A DNA stretch of 34,173 nt. It comes from CAINVV01 sp031432175 (GTDB lineage: Bacteria; Bacteroidota; Bacteroidia; Bacteroidales; Prolixibacteraceae). The stretch spans positions 1 to 34,173 of the forward strand of contig CAYHQN010000036.1 in assembly GCA_964358545.1 (NCBI GenBank). The letters are read 5' to 3'. Below, in pieces: positions 34,016-34,173 of the stretch. The position numbers were made by a program, and so were the translations under genes. The stretch's first letter is position 1. Every line of letters begins with the position of its first letter. Below the pieces are notes generated by a model. The model was not told the DNA's origin and made no database searches. It saw only the letters and a list, made by a program, of their open reading frames with translations.

Positions 34016-34060
34016 GGAAAGGAATAATAGACCATTTTAATTTTCTGTTTTCCCTTTTTG
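34016..34060 (+). terminator. Weak candidate terminator at the end of the cluster
   Basis: GGAAA (34016-34020) can pair with TTTCC (34049-34053), followed by C and a T5 run. The stem is short and the loop long, so this is a low-grade candidate. It is the only T-run structure in the 160 bases after the last gene. Confidence 0.2.
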
Positions 34061-34128
34061 ACCCCTCTAAATCTCCCCAAAGACTTCAGATTCGTGTTCA
34101 GATCAACATCAACGCACAACTCCCCTCC

Positions 34129-34136
34129 TATATTTG
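34129..34136 (+). promoter_or_regulatory. -7 box TATATTTG near the window end
   Basis: An exact TAnnTTTG match. The nearest ATGs (34143, 34149) run into a TAA at 34161, so the true start of the next gene, if any, lies beyond the window. The rest of 34014-34173 holds nothing else recognisable. Confidence 0.4.
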
Positions 34137-34173
34137 TGTCATATGACCATGGATAGGAAGTAAAACGTTCTTT

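Overview
The window is a piece of a Bacteroidota chromosome. The evidence is the order ileS - dksA-like gene - lspA, a eukaryote-type IleS of about 1144 residues, promoter -7 boxes of the form TAnnTTTG ahead of several starts, a LytTR regulator paired with a periplasmic-propeller histidine kinase, and very large Sec-exported RHS/YD proteins of the kind common in Saprospiria, Chitinophagia and related classes. The genus cannot be fixed from the sequence.

Region 1 (1-7719) is mostly housekeeping: ileS (131-3565), a DksA/TraR-like regulator (3653-4030), two tandem lspA paralogues (4112-4780 and 4956-5666) and an NAD(P)-dependent aldehyde dehydrogenase (6358-7719). Two members of one short repeat family have inserted here. 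One is a compact unit (5738-6227) in which a reverse-strand GxxExxY nuclease-like gene is framed by 31-bp terminal inverted repeats with 29/31 matches. The other is an ORF-less, MITE-like relative (about 4799-4882) lying between the two lspA copies.

Region 2 (7761-11583) is a two-component operon: a LytTR response regulator, then 2 nt later a 994-residue sensor with a periplasmic beta-propeller, a Y_Y_Y domain, one membrane segment and a LytS-type kinase domain.

Region 3 (11607-34013) is a run of nine same-strand genes with short gaps or overlaps, probably one operon of about 22 kb, possibly with an internal promoter at 28534. Just ahead of it are two direct repeats that fit the LytTR binding consensus with a 12-bp spacer, so the adjacent regulator probably controls it. 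It encodes a small cytosolic protein, two exported proteins built from a shared Cys-rich domain, a 1988-residue SpvB/TcB-like protein, a 2508-residue RHS protein with a compositionally foreign C-terminal tip, an outer-membrane beta-barrel, a second Fn3-like exported protein, a barrel/CRD/OmpA protein and two small lipoproteins. My reading, which is inference, is a regulated cell-surface RHS system. A split TcB/TcC-like cocoon would cross the inner membrane by Sec, be placed on or released from the outer membrane with help from the dedicated barrel and OmpA proteins, and be presented with Cys-rich and Fn3-like partners.

No tRNA, rRNA or CRISPR array was seen, and no gene-free stretch exceeds 300 bases. 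Functions of the 82-residue protein, the Cys-rich proteins, the barrel, the tip and the last lipoprotein are unknown.
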